A DNA stretch of 35,064 nt, taken from positions 1 through 35,064 of the forward strand of contig NZ_FNCJ01000037.1 of NCBI RefSeq assembly GCF_900100735.1, in the 5' to 3' direction. This stretch comes from Paraburkholderia phenazinium. Its GTDB lineage: Bacteria > Pseudomonadota > Gammaproteobacteria > Burkholderiales > Burkholderiaceae. The notes beneath the pieces are model-generated. The model saw nothing but the letters and a program-made list of their open reading frames with translations, was not told the origin of the DNA and searched no databases. Made by a program: the position numbers and the translations under genes. This document shows positions 24,542 to 32,659 of the stretch, in pieces. Numbering within the stretch: position 1 is the first letter of the stretch; each line of letters begins with the position of its first letter.

Positions 24542-24795
24542 AGGTTGCGCTTCAACTGCGGTCACCATTGTACGCACAAGGGCTGTAGCCAGCTATAGCC
24601 CTTGTCACGCCACGAATTCACTTTCTGTTGTTCTCACACCTTCAACCTCTCTCCGATGTCGGTCATTGGTCATTCAATTTCTCAAGGACAATCCCGGTCC
24701 ACGGTCGGACGAAGGTCAGCGCAGAACGCTCTTACGTGGTGATAAAGCAAAGCAGTCAACATTTAGCTTTGTACAACTCGACAAAGGTGCAAACG
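24542..24795. other. Intergenic gap between small genes
   Basis: Apart from the near-perfect palindrome at 24576-24605, listed separately, I see no gene in this 254-bp stretch. A reading frame that opens at 24628 runs into the next gene, but its first part does not resemble a protein and lacks a ribosome-binding site. Confidence 0.4.
24576..24605. terminator. 30-nt near-perfect palindrome, likely transcription end or operator
   Basis: ACAAGGGCT (24576-24584) pairs with AGCCCTTGT (24597-24605), and the pairing continues inward through TAGC/GCTA with one G-T wobble. Only 2-6 nt are left for the loop. The stem is very stable but is followed by CACGCC rather than a T-run. Confidence 0.5.
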
Positions 24796-25029
24796 ATGGA
24801 ACGGTACAAAAATCTCAACGGGGATTCTGGCGTCGTCTTCTACGAAATAGGATTTGACTTCATATGGGTTGTCTTTTCGGATGCGGCGCGCTACCTGTAT
24901 ACCTATGCGAGGACGGGTGCTCGAAACGTTGATCATATGAAGCAATTGGCGACCAATGGGCGGGGGCTCAACTCGTTCATCAACACCAATCCGGCCGTTC
25001 GGAATGGGTATGCGCGAAAGGAACGGTAG
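24796..25029 (+). CDS. KTSC-like small protein (77 aa)
   Basis: The ATG at 24796 has AAGGTG at 7-nt spacing. The 77-aa product (MERYKNLNGDSGVVFYEIGF...) has a beta-strand-rich core followed by a helix and the conserved-looking LATNGRGLNSFINT. It resembles a widespread small-protein family that shares the overall pattern of the KTSC domain (a strand-rich unit sometimes fused to nucleic-acid enzymes), but the signature lysine motif is not obvious. Probably cytosolic; function unknown. It is convergent with the serine recombinase gene. Confidence 0.7.
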   Translation: MERYKNLNGDSGVVFYEIGFDFIWVVFSDAARYLYTYARTGARNVDHMKQLATNGRGLNSFINTNPAVRNGYARKER

Positions 25030-25063
25030 GTGCCACTGATGCCGAGGCGGCGTTTTGCATTTG

Positions 25064-25663
25064 CTATGACGCTGCGCCCTCGGCGCATGCACGCTTGACC
25101 GTTGCCGTCCCGACACTAAATTTCTCGGCAGTCTCACGAATGCTCGCCCCGTTCTCCGCTCTCCATGCGCTAATCGCGGCGTAATCGTGTGTGCGAGCGC
25201 GGCCCGCGTATTTGCCCGCCGCTTTTGCGATCGCCACGCCCCGGCGCTGCATCTCCGCGCGGTTCTTGTAGTCGGCTTCCCCCTGAGCCGCCATGAACGC
25301 CAGCACGGCGTCCCGCGTCGCCTTCTGAATTGGGTCTTTCTCTCTCCCGTCGAACGTCATGCCATTGAGGGTGCATTCAACCCGCACGCCTAAGTCCATA
25401 AGCCGACGCATGGTCCGGTGCAACTCGTCGTAACGGCGGCTGATCCGGTCCAACCAGCGCACGATCAGGACGCCGCCGTGCCGTAGATCGTGCTCGACTC
25501 TTCGCCACTGCTCCCTCTCATCAGGGGCCACGTGGTAGCCGCTCACGCCCTCGTCTACGAAAATGTCGGCATCACCCACGCCGTGGGTTCTGGCGTCTTC
25601 GTATTGGCTCGCGGCGGTCTGGCCGTCCGTGGTCGATATCCTGCCGTAGTACAGTTTTCTCAT
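25064..25663 (-). CDS. Serine recombinase (resolvase/invertase type)
   Basis: This 199-aa small serine recombinase has the nucleophile Ser10 in LYYGRISTTDGQ, the arginine-rich catalytic segments LIVRWLDRISRRYDEL and the GEADYKNRAEMQRRG region of the long E-helix. A short C-terminal helix-turn-helix (ASIRETAEKFSVGTATVKRA) would bind DNA. All the catalytic parts are present, so it is probably active in resolving or inverting DNA. A repeat-rich AT block directly upstream (25672-25739) looks like its recombination site. It is a typical length for this family. Confidence 0.92.
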   Translation of the reverse strand: MRKLYYGRISTTDGQTAASQYEDARTHGVGDADIFVDEGVSGYHVAPDEREQWRRVEHDLRHGGVLIVRWLDRISRRYDELHRTMRRLMDLGVRVECTLNGMTFDGREKDPIQKATRDAVLAFMAAQGEADYKNRAEMQRRGVAIAKAAGKYAGRARTHDYAAISAWRAENGASIRETAEKFSVGTATVKRACAEGAAS

Positions 25664-25671
25664 GACTCAAT

Positions 25672-25739
25672 CTGGATCAATAGAGTTGATAGATCAATTC
25701 TATCATGGATCGAAAATACGGTTAATCCTATTGATCCAG
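25672..25739. promoter_or_regulatory. Candidate res site of the serine recombinase
   Basis: A perfect 12-bp inverted repeat (CTGGATCAATAG at 25672-25683, CTATTGATCCAG at 25728-25739) flanks an inner one (GATAGA at 25688-25693, TCTATC at 25699-25704). The block is AT-rich, contains repeated GATC/ATCAAT words, and begins 8 bp before the recombinase ATG, the usual place for a resolvase binding array and its promoter. Confidence 0.6.
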
Positions 25740-25935
25740 TCTGCTGCGCCCCTGCGCGTGGTCCGTTACGGTGTACCGAAATGAGCCATCACCGTGCGCT
25801 AGTCGGCGAGGGTGTCGACGGAGTGCTCATTCGTGTTTGCCAATCGGTCGATGTTCCTTGTCAATCTCGGCGTAAGGACATACGATTATCTCGAGTCGGT
25901 AGAACCGACCGAAAAAAATATTCTGAGAGGCCACC
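25740..25935. other. Gap between res-like site and small Lys-rich gene
   Basis: I see no gene here. A short inverted repeat GTCGGT-AGA-ACCGAC (25894-25908) is followed by CGAAAAAAAT. The A-run is on the wrong side for a terminator in either direction, so I leave it as unexplained structure. Confidence 0.35.
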
Positions 25936-26088
25936 ATGGCAACAGGCAAAAAAGCCGCGTCAGACGCAGCGAAGATTCTGCGCGATTCGAAGTCCTCGAA
26001 AAAAGAAAAAGAAGTGGCGGCTTCGGACCTGTCCGGGCGCAGAGGCGCGACAACGGCGAAACCTAAAACGAAAACTAAATCGCGTTGA
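25936..26088 (+). CDS. Small lysine/alanine-rich protein (50 aa)
   Basis: The ATG at 25936 follows GAGAGG at 6-nt spacing. The 50-aa product (MATGKKAASDAAKILRDSKS...) is very basic, with a helical start and a disordered Lys/Thr/Ala tail. Similar short proteins (KKAAS..A.K.L...KS...EK..AAS.L) are frequent in mobile DNA, as I recall, but have no known role. It lies 46 nt before the large ATPase gene on the same strand. A stem GTTCGGCA/TGCCGAAC lies just after it (26092-26112), possibly separating the two transcripts. Confidence 0.65.
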   Translation: MATGKKAASDAAKILRDSKSSKKEKEVAASDLSGRRGATTAKPKTKTKSR

Positions 26089-26134
26089 CGCGGTTCGGCA
26101 AACTGTGCCGAACACGTAACTGCACGGGGGTAGG

Positions 26135-28720
26135 ATGAGTAAGAGCTCATTTGAGGGCTGGCTGGCCGAGCGTCCGCGCTGGATGCAAACGGCAGCGGCG
26201 CGGTTGCTCGGATCGCAGCACCCACTGGAAGACAAGGACATAAACGCCCTTGCCGATCTCTGCCTCGCTGAAGCGTCAAAAAATCCCGCCGCCGCATTCG
26301 AGGCGGTGCCCGCGGGCGCGTTTACCGCTGCGGTCGCATCGTTGAATGTCAGATTGGCCAAGATCGAGAAGGTGAATGGAGTTAACGCAATCCGGCAGGA
26401 TGCCGCGCTCGATCTCGACAATAAAGATTTCGCGATTGTCTATGGCCCGAACGGTGCCGGGAAATCCGGTTTTGCGCGACTGGTAAAAAACGCGTGCGGC
26501 GCGCGAACGCGCACAGACCTGCTTCCCAACGTCTTCTTAACGAAGCCCATTCCGCCTTCGGCAGAATTCGTAGTGCTGCGGAATGGTGCGGCCGAGCCCG
26601 TTGAATGGACGGCGGCAGGAGGGCCAGCCGCAAAGCTCCGGCATATCCACGTCTTCGATTCTGCCGTCGCCGCATCGTACGTCAACGATAAAAATGTTGC
26701 GTCTTATGAGCCGCGCCGCATGCGGTTCATCTCGCGGCTAATCGAAATATCGGAGCAGGTGGCCGCCGAGTTATCGCGACGTAAAAACGCGTTGCCGACA
26801 AAGCTTCCGGTAATGCCGCCGGACCATACCGACACGAACGCGGCGGCATTCTGGGCCGCAATTAAGCCTGCGACAACGCAGGCTGCCGTTGATGCCGCGT
26901 GCGTCTGGACGGCAGCGGACGCGGACGAGCGCCTCAAGATCGAGACGAGCCTGAAGCAGCAAGACATTTCCGGTCGTCTGAAAGAACTGGAGCGCCAGAA
27001 GAAGCTCCTATTGCAGCTTGAAACCGAAGTGAAGAGCCTTCGTGATGGGCTGTCCGACGACACGCTGGTCGCGATTCTGAATGCCCGGCGTGACGCGGCC
27101 GAAAAACGGAAAGCGGCTACTGACGACGCTGAGCGCGTATTTGCTAATGCGCCGCTCGATGGTGTTGGCAAACAAAGCTGGCGCCTGATGTGGGATCAGG
27201 CAAGGCAGTATTCGGAAGAACTGGCTTATCCAGATAGGTCCTTCCCTGCTGTCGATGAAAGCGAGGATAAATGTGTCTTGTGCCAGCAGCCGCTTGATGA
27301 TGCGGCGCGTACCCGACTGTCGAGCTTCGAAACATATGTGAAAGGCGGACTTGAAACGGGGGCAAAGACTGCGGAAAAACTGCGCGACTCCTTGATAAAG
27401 GCCTTACCCGTATTGCCGTCCATCGCCAAATGGCGCTTGGAAGTTGGGCTCGTGAAGATCGAGGTAACCGACGCTCACAGCTTGCTCGAGAGTATTCAAG
27501 CTCGCCGCGCGGCGGCGGAGACAGCCGCTGTCGTTGCCGACTTGCCGCCCGTCGGCTGGGTGCAGTTGGACGAGGGAATAGCGACGCTCTCGGCATCGCT
27601 GGTGAAAGAGGAGGCGACTCTTACTGAGTTGCAGAAAGATGGGAAAAAGGCCGAACATGAAAAGACGCTGAAGGAGCTTCGCGCGCGCGAATGGATGACG
27701 CAGCAGAAGACTGCTCTGGAAGCGGAAATTGTACGGGCGGGCATCGTCGGCAACATTGACGAAGCAATCCGCTTGACGGGTACGAATGCTCTTACCCGCA
27801 AGAAAAACGATCTCGCGGACGAGGAGCTTGCGAAGGGCTATCAGGAAAGATTCCTCGCCGAGATATCGGCGCTTGGAGGAAAGCGTCTACTCATCAGTCC
27901 AGAACCTTTGCAAGAGGGCAAGGGCCGAATTTCGTTTGCGCTTAAGCTACGCGACACGAAACAGAACGCCACGGCCCATGCCGTTCTCAGTGAGGGAGAA
28001 AGCCGGATCGTTGCGCTGGCAGCCTTCCTAGCCGATATTACCGGCTCGGGGCAGTCGACACCGTTCGTCTTTGACGATCCGATTTCATCTCTCGATCAGG
28101 AGTTTGAAGAGCGCGTTGCTGATCGGCTGGTTGAGCTGTCGCGGACACGGCAGGTGATCGTTTTCACACACAGACTTTCATTGCTGGCTCTTCTCGAAGA
28201 TGCGTTGGATAAGGCCAGCAAGAATGCGGCGGCCACGGGCGGAACCTCCCCTACACGAGCCTTCATATCACTGCGGCGGCTGGGCACGCTGGTGGGCGTC
28301 GTGGATACGCTTGATGTGAGGCGAGAACGGCCCGACAAGGGCTTCGCGAAGCTGCGCGATCATCGGTTACCCGCTTTACGCAAGCTTCTGGACGTGGGCG
28401 ATGTAGGTTACGACAATGAAATGAAGGCGGTTTGCGGTGATTTCCGAATACTAGTTGAGCGGTCTGTCGAAAAGGTTATGTTGAGCGGACTGATCGAGCG
28501 CTTTCGCCGCTCCGTCCAGACCCAGCAGATTCGATCGCTGGCGAAGATCACGCCGGACGACTGTGTGCTCGTAGATCAGATGATGACCAAATATTCGCGG
28601 TTCGAACATTCGCAGTCCGACGAGGTTGATGCGAATCTTCCGGGCGTTGACGAGCTGGCCGATGATCTCAAACTCATGATCGATTGGATTGGGGAATTTG
28701 ATAAGCGCGCTGCGGCGTAG
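26135..28720 (+). CDS. RloC-like zinc-hook ABC ATPase, candidate anticodon nuclease
   Basis: This 861-aa SMC/Rad50-type ATPase has an N-terminal helical extension (FEGWLAERPRWMQ), Walker A GPNGAGKS (104-111) and a long coiled-coil insertion interrupted by CVLC (C380, C383), a Rad50/RloC-style zinc hook. The ABC signature LSEGESR (~617), Walker B FVFDDPISSLD (D647) and a switch histidine in VFTHR (~678) follow. The last ~100 residues contain R771-x3-E775 and H825 (YSRFEHSQ). This R-x3-E...H arrangement recalls the catalytic triad of PrrC/RloC wobble tRNases, known phage-defence effectors, but the E-to-H spacing is longer. The ATPase and zinc hook are certain; nuclease activity is inferred. Confidence 0.8.
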   Translation: MSKSSFEGWLAERPRWMQTAAARLLGSQHPLEDKDINALADLCLAEASKNPAAAFEAVPAGAFTAAVASLNVRLAKIEKVNGVNAIRQDAALDLDNKDFAIVYGPNGAGKSGFARLVKNACGARTRTDLLPNVFLTKPIPPSAEFVVLRNGAAEPVEWTAAGGPAAKLRHIHVFDSAVAASYVNDKNVASYEPRRMRFISRLIEISEQVAAELSRRKNALPTKLPVMPPDHTDTNAAAFWAAIKPATTQAAVDAACVWTAADADERLKIETSLKQQDISGRLKELERQKKLLLQLETEVKSLRDGLSDDTLVAILNARRDAAEKRKAATDDAERVFANAPLDGVGKQSWRLMWDQARQYSEELAYPDRSFPAVDESEDKCVLCQQPLDDAARTRLSSFETYVKGGLETGAKTAEKLRDSLIKALPVLPSIAKWRLEVGLVKIEVTDAHSLLESIQARRAAAETAAVVADLPPVGWVQLDEGIATLSASLVKEEATLTELQKDGKKAEHEKTLKELRAREWMTQQKTALEAEIVRAGIVGNIDEAIRLTGTNALTRKKNDLADEELAKGYQERFLAEISALGGKRLLISPEPLQEGKGRISFALKLRDTKQNATAHAVLSEGESRIVALAAFLADITGSGQSTPFVFDDPISSLDQEFEERVADRLVELSRTRQVIVFTHRLSLLALLEDALDKASKNAAATGGTSPTRAFISLRRLGTLVGVVDTLDVRRERPDKGFAKLRDHRLPALRKLLDVGDVGYDNEMKAVCGDFRILVERSVEKVMLSGLIERFRRSVQTQQIRSLAKITPDDCVLVDQMMTKYSRFEHSQSDEVDANLPGVDELADDLKLMIDWIGEFDKRAAA

Positions 28721-28747
28721 ATCAGAGACAGGCACGGCGATCGGCAA

Positions 28748-29212
28748 ATGCGAATACTGACCTACAAGCGAACTCACACGGGTGATCCAGATCGTTCGGG
28801 GCGATTCGGTATCAACGACTGCATGGGAAGGATTCGTGATTTTCATTTTGATGCCGTGATCGGTGTGGGAGGCATCGGTGCCGAACCAATAAGTTTAGGA
28901 ATCGCGCAGAAATTGACTTGGATCGGCGTCGGCCCTCGACGTAGTTCGGACTACAATGGTCGCCGTGGCGACATCGTTACGTTTGACCGCTTCCTGTTGA
29001 TGGACGCCGAAGGCCCGGAATTGAGAAGTGTTGCGCCAAACCTCGCACGACGCATGTATCACGGACGAAGCCGATTCGTGCTTGACTCATATTCCGATGC
29101 GGAACGCGTCGAAGCTCTTGCCCTCCTGAAGTGGGCCAGCAATGTAACGGTGACTCGCCCGATGTCTCGGAAAATTCACGGTCGGTGTCGTCCCAACGTT
29201 TGCTCTTGCTGA
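28748..29212 (+). CDS. Unrecognised protein downstream of the zinc-hook ATPase (154 aa)
   Basis: This frame starts 27 nt after the ATPase stop on the same strand, so co-transcription is likely. The protein opens with MRILTYKRTHTGDPDRSGRF and has an ordered alpha/beta core with FDAVIGVGGIGAEPISLG followed by WIGVGP. The Gly-rich turn suggests a small nucleotide- or base-binding fold, and a faint likeness to DNA-modification-associated (Nmad-type) domains comes to mind, but I cannot assign it. The tail (NVTVTRPMSRKIHGRCRPNVCSC) changes composition sharply, which may mark a frameshift or the gene's natural end. There is no good Shine-Dalgarno. Confidence 0.7.
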   Translation: MRILTYKRTHTGDPDRSGRFGINDCMGRIRDFHFDAVIGVGGIGAEPISLGIAQKLTWIGVGPRRSSDYNGRRGDIVTFDRFLLMDAEGPELRSVAPNLARRMYHGRSRFVLDSYSDAERVEALALLKWASNVTVTRPMSRKIHGRCRPNVCSC

Positions 29213-29294
29213 CGTCACTAAAGATAGATGGTGCTTGACCAGTCTCCGCCCGGTTTCTGACGCTCGATGACACTGCAACAGCCAAGGAAATGAA

Positions 29295-29816
29295 ATGAGT
29301 CTTGATCGGGAATACCAGCATGAGCTTCTGAAGCAACTCGCCGAAAGTTATCCGCTCCCATTCGATATTCGCCAAATTGCCCGTGCGTGGGACGACGCCG
29401 CCGAGTTTCGATATGCTGCAAATATGTGTTACCTCGAGGAACACGGACTCGTGGAAGCGAACGTTACATACGGGCTCGATCACCATCTGTCGTTCTCGCT
29501 GCCGAAAATTACCGCAAGAGGCCTTGATTTTCTGGCCGACGACGGCGGACTGTCAGCGATACTTGGCGTGGTCACCGTCAAAATTCATGAGGAATCTCTT
29601 CGCGCGCTTTTACTTGCCAGAGCCGAAAGCCTCTCCGACTCGAGTCTGGAAGAACGGTCTGCCGTCGCTGAGGCAGTTCGCAACCTTCCGGCTAGATCAA
29701 TACAAACAGTCGCCGATAAATTGATCGCTTTGGGCGTCGAGCATCTACCGACCGGAGCGCATCAACTACATATCTGGCTCGACCAAGCAATCTCGTCGAT
29801 ACGAGGCGCAATCTAA
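29295..29816 (+). CDS. Conserved hypothetical protein with winged-helix-like start (173 aa)
   Basis: The start ATG has AAGGAA upstream. The N-terminal ~80 residues read as a winged helix (YQHELLKQLAESYPLPFD, CYLEEHGLVEANV, KITARGLDFL). The second half is helical (SLSDSSLEERSAVAEAVRNL). I recall close relatives in phages and islands with the same LTARGLDFLADDGGLSAILG block, annotated only as hypothetical. It may be a DNA-binding accessory factor. It follows the 154-aa gene by 82 nt and could belong to the same transcript. Confidence 0.75.
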   Translation: MSLDREYQHELLKQLAESYPLPFDIRQIARAWDDAAEFRYAANMCYLEEHGLVEANVTYGLDHHLSFSLPKITARGLDFLADDGGLSAILGVVTVKIHEESLRALLLARAESLSDSSLEERSAVAEAVRNLPARSIQTVADKLIALGVEHLPTGAHQLHIWLDQAISSIRGAI

Positions 29817-29910
29817 CGAATGCGGTCCAGACGCGCGACTAGCCGAGATCAAGCCGGGCGTGATCTGGCTGACCCAATATCTGTCAACGCGCTCCGCATG
29901 TACTCGGTAG

Positions 29911-30156
29911 GCGCTCACGGGCAGCCCCTCTGGCAAGCTTCATATAACCGTACTGGCGGCAGTGTCGCAGTTCGAGCGCGATCTCCTCATCGAACGGACG
30001 CATGCAGGACTCGCCCGCACAAAGGCCGAGGGGAAGAAGTTGGGACGCAGAGATTCGCTGACCTCGCAACAGAAGGTAGAAATTAAAACGAGGCTGGCCG
30101 CGGGTGCATCAGCTCGCGGGCTGGCGAGGGAATACGCCGTTTCGCACGCCGACTAA
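29911..30156 (+). pseudogene. Serine recombinase remnant
   Basis: The frame is open from a stop codon at 29908 and clearly encodes the middle-to-C-terminal part of a resolvase (SPSGKLHITVLAAVSQFERD, then RTHAGLARTKAEGKKLGR, then a HTH start GASARGLAREYAVS). The N-terminal catalytic domain is missing, and the HTH stops early at HAD. The frame is therefore truncated at both ends. The remnant belongs to a different subgroup from the intact recombinase at 25064. Confidence 0.8.
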
Positions 30157-30164
30157 GTCTCGGG

Positions 30165-30548
30165 TTACTTGCGGTGCCTACTTTCTCTCTGAACGTCCAA
30201 TGGACCGAGCCGGTGATGTGCGCAAACGTCGAAAATACATCGCACGATTGGGCTCCGATAGTCAAGCCGCCAACCATCGGTAAACATTCGGGTTAGGAAT
30301 TCCGGGTCTTTCATTATCGGGAATACCAACACGTCGGACGCAACTCTAAGCGACTCCTCACCCAACCGAGCTCGCTCGACCACGTCACAATTGCCACCGT
30401 TCGCGTTCAGCCACAGGCTCGCAGATTCACACACGTGCTCGAGCGTTAGCCATTCGCCCGATCGGGCGCGGGCGACCAGTTGAGAGGCGACCAGGTAGGT
30501 CAGCAGTTCGTTACGCGCTTCGTCGTCAAGATTGTATGGAATCACCAT
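30165..30548 (-). CDS. Hypothetical protein (127 aa)
   Basis: This minus-strand frame gives a balanced, mixed alpha/beta protein (MVIPYNLDDEARNELLTYLV, ASDVLVFPIMKDPEFLTRMF) with no membrane segment. I do not recognise it. Start at 30548 (ATG) or 30566. It ends next to the recombinase remnant, and the gene on its other side is the zinc-repeat gene, in the same direction. Confidence 0.6.
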   Translation of the reverse strand: MVIPYNLDDEARNELLTYLVASQLVARARSGEWLTLEHVCESASLWLNANGGNCDVVERARLGEESLRVASDVLVFPIMKDPEFLTRMFTDGWRLDYRSPIVRCIFDVCAHHRLGPLDVQRESRHRK

Positions 30549-30566
30549 TATCCCAACTCCATGCAT

Positions 30567-30871
30567 GCCTCATTAGCAGGGGACCCACGGACCCTCGTCC
30601 GCCCTTCGATCTGGGTTCATCCACGGTTGATCTTTGCGCCTGCCAACTCGCATCAACCAACATCGGGTTTCCCGTTTACGGCTGCCAATCGCTTAGGATT
30701 ATGGCCGAAGCGTCGAGTGAACGGGATTGGCCGAACTTGAGCCCATTGCGGGCCAAACTGACCCAGACCGGCACGCAGTCGGTTGATGCGAGAGACTTCA
30801 GGATAAACCGGATCAACCCTTGCAGCAATTGGTTCCGGAGCAGGCTTCAGAAGCGGGACGGACCAATGCAT
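30567..30871 (-). other. Gap with possible 72-aa frame coupled to the zinc-repeat gene
   Basis: A minus-strand frame (ATG 30871, stop at 30653) begins directly after the stop of the zinc-repeat gene (TGAATG), so re-initiation is possible. Its product (MHWSVPLLKPAPEPIAARVD...) has 72 aa with no known motif and may be spurious. Otherwise I see nothing in this stretch. Confidence 0.35.
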
Positions 30872-32140
30872 TCACCCGACAGCTTTCACCGCCTCATAGC
30901 GGCGTTTGCGACGCGTCTTTTCGCGCGTAATCTGCGACAGGAAACCGCATTGTGCGCACCAGTTCCCAGCAGACGCTACTTGCCGGGGACGTGCCCACCA
31001 CCGATGACCTCGCGCGCACTCCCATTCGAGCTTTGTCTGGTTATCAACGTAGGTATCGGACAGACACCGCCCGCCACGTTCCGCCGCAATCGCATGCATC
31101 GTCTCGATGCCTCGCCGCTGCCGGTCTTCGGTGCGGCACGTCGGACACCAGCTCCCTTTAAGAATCTCTGAGCCCCACGCCAACCATTCGTGTCCTCGCT
31201 CACACTGGAACGGATAGCGGGTCTGTATGCGTTGATAACCTGATGCCAGGCATTTGCCGCCTCGACGTACGGCTACCCGCTGAAGCTCCGCCAGTCCATC
31301 CGGTCGACGTGCCCTCTCGTAGACGCATTGCGGGCACCACGCCTCGCGCATGACTTCGATGCCGCTCGTTTCCCACTCGTGTCCCTGAACGCATCGAAAC
31401 CTGTACTGTGCGGACTTTCCTTCGTACACCGTGGACAGACACTCCCCGCCGCGTTCGCGGGCGCGGTTCTGTATCGGGAGAAGCCCGCCTGCGGCCCATA
31501 GCTGACGTTCGGCCCTTCTCATGTTTGAACAGATCGGACACCAGCAGCCCCGAAAGATGGTGGCGGCGGTCGTTTCAAACTCATGGCCGATTGCGCAAAC
31601 GAACCGGTATCGACCCTTCAATCCAAGATACGTGCTGGTCAGACAGTGACCACCCGACTGTCGGGCGATATCGTGCATGCGCTTCATGCCATCTTCGACC
31701 AGGCAATCCGGACACGCGATGCGGGCGACGCGTAACAGTTGCTGACCGCCGCGCTCCCACTCGTGACCTCGCTCGCATCTCAATCGATACCGGACGTTCT
31801 GTCCGCGCCAGCTTGCATCAAGCAAGGACAATCCGGCATCGACAAACTTGCTGCGAATCTGGTCCAGCTGTTCGTCGAGCAAACATGGGGCGGTCAGATC
31901 GGCTGCTTCCGTCCGGTGCCGCAGTAAAAGCGAAACGGCCTGGGAAGCGGTTGACGCGTGCCCTTCCTGCGCGAGCGCAGCCTGCGTAAAAGTCAAACCG
32001 TCGATCAGAACAGCGCGCGCCATTGCCGCGCTGCGATCCGATATCGGTCTTCCCAGCTTACCCGGCCGCCTCGCAGCCGCTACCAGCGTCTCGAATTCCT
32101 CGCGCGTGAGGCTCGGCAGGTCAGGGGGCCGACGTGGCAT
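30872..32140 (-). CDS. TrfB/KorA-like HTH fused to five zinc-binding treble-clef repeats
   Basis: This 422-aa protein starts at ATG 32140, with AGGAG 8 nt before it. Residues ~10-75 resemble the TrfB/KorA plasmid repressor domain (MARAVLIDGLTFTQAALAQE). From ~97 to the C-terminus there are five ~55-residue repeats of the form GGxCLSxxY...YxFxCxxGHEW...WCPxC. Each has a C-x2-GH and a C-x2-C pair, such as CERGHEW, CAIGHEF, CVQGHEW and CARGHRW. This is a treble-clef/zinc-ribbon pattern related to DUF4379-type domains often fused to nucleases. No nuclease motif is visible. It probably binds DNA or RNA through both parts; the role is unknown. Confidence 0.82.
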   Translation of the reverse strand: MPRRPPDLPSLTREEFETLVAAARRPGKLGRPISDRSAAMARAVLIDGLTFTQAALAQEGHASTASQAVSLLLRHRTEAADLTAPCLLDEQLDQIRSKFVDAGLSLLDASWRGQNVRYRLRCERGHEWERGGQQLLRVARIACPDCLVEDGMKRMHDIARQSGGHCLTSTYLGLKGRYRFVCAIGHEFETTAATIFRGCWCPICSNMRRAERQLWAAGGLLPIQNRARERGGECLSTVYEGKSAQYRFRCVQGHEWETSGIEVMREAWCPQCVYERARRPDGLAELQRVAVRRGGKCLASGYQRIQTRYPFQCERGHEWLAWGSEILKGSWCPTCRTEDRQRRGIETMHAIAAERGGRCLSDTYVDNQTKLEWECARGHRWWARPRQVASAGNWCAQCGFLSQITREKTRRKRRYEAVKAVG

Positions 32141-32659
32141 GCTGTTTTCTCTCCTGAAAGTGATCGGGTCATTCGATTCCGGGCAGCTCGCTGTCTTTCT
32201 TCGCGACAGAATCAATGGAGCGAAGCAACAAGAAGGGAAAAGGCAAAGGGAGCCTGCTTCCCGGTTGGTAAATTATCAAGGTTTCTCGGAAACGCACAGA
32301 TATGTTCTCGGGATTTTTCTGTCAAAAAATGACCTGATGTATCCGTCCTCCTGAAGTCGATTGCATTCGTCGTTTGACAGGATTTGACACCACGCCGATA
32401 TGGCGCTGGGTATGGCTTCAGGTAAAATCGCGCGCATGGCTAATATGATAGTGACGCAGCCTGATTTACATTTTATGCGGAATGGATAGTCGAGGTGGAA
32501 AGAATATAAGGTTCAGATTCGTCTTTTCCCTTCCGGGTGAATTTAACGACACCTTCGATGTCCGAAGGCTTCGTTTTCCAGATGCAGTCAATAGCGCAGT
32601 AAACAGGCCGCCCCGCTTTGAGTGGCGGTCGTATGCGTTTTCCATACACGGGGTTCAGC
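32141..32659. other. 519-bp intergenic region upstream of vgrG, with tandem TTGACA
   Basis: No convincing gene is seen here. Two TTGACA boxes lie 10 bp apart (32374-32379 and 32384-32389) in the direction of vgrG. A weak GATATG lies 17 bp after the first. A GTATG...CATAC inverted repeat is near 32633-32647. The region is AT-richer than the vgrG coding sequence and probably contains the right part of the island or its junction. Confidence 0.45.

Noticed and set aside
25894..25916. Hairpin with A-run before the Lys-rich gene as a terminator
   Set aside because: The run is A, not T, downstream of the stem on the plus strand, and the opposite strand has no T-run after the stem.
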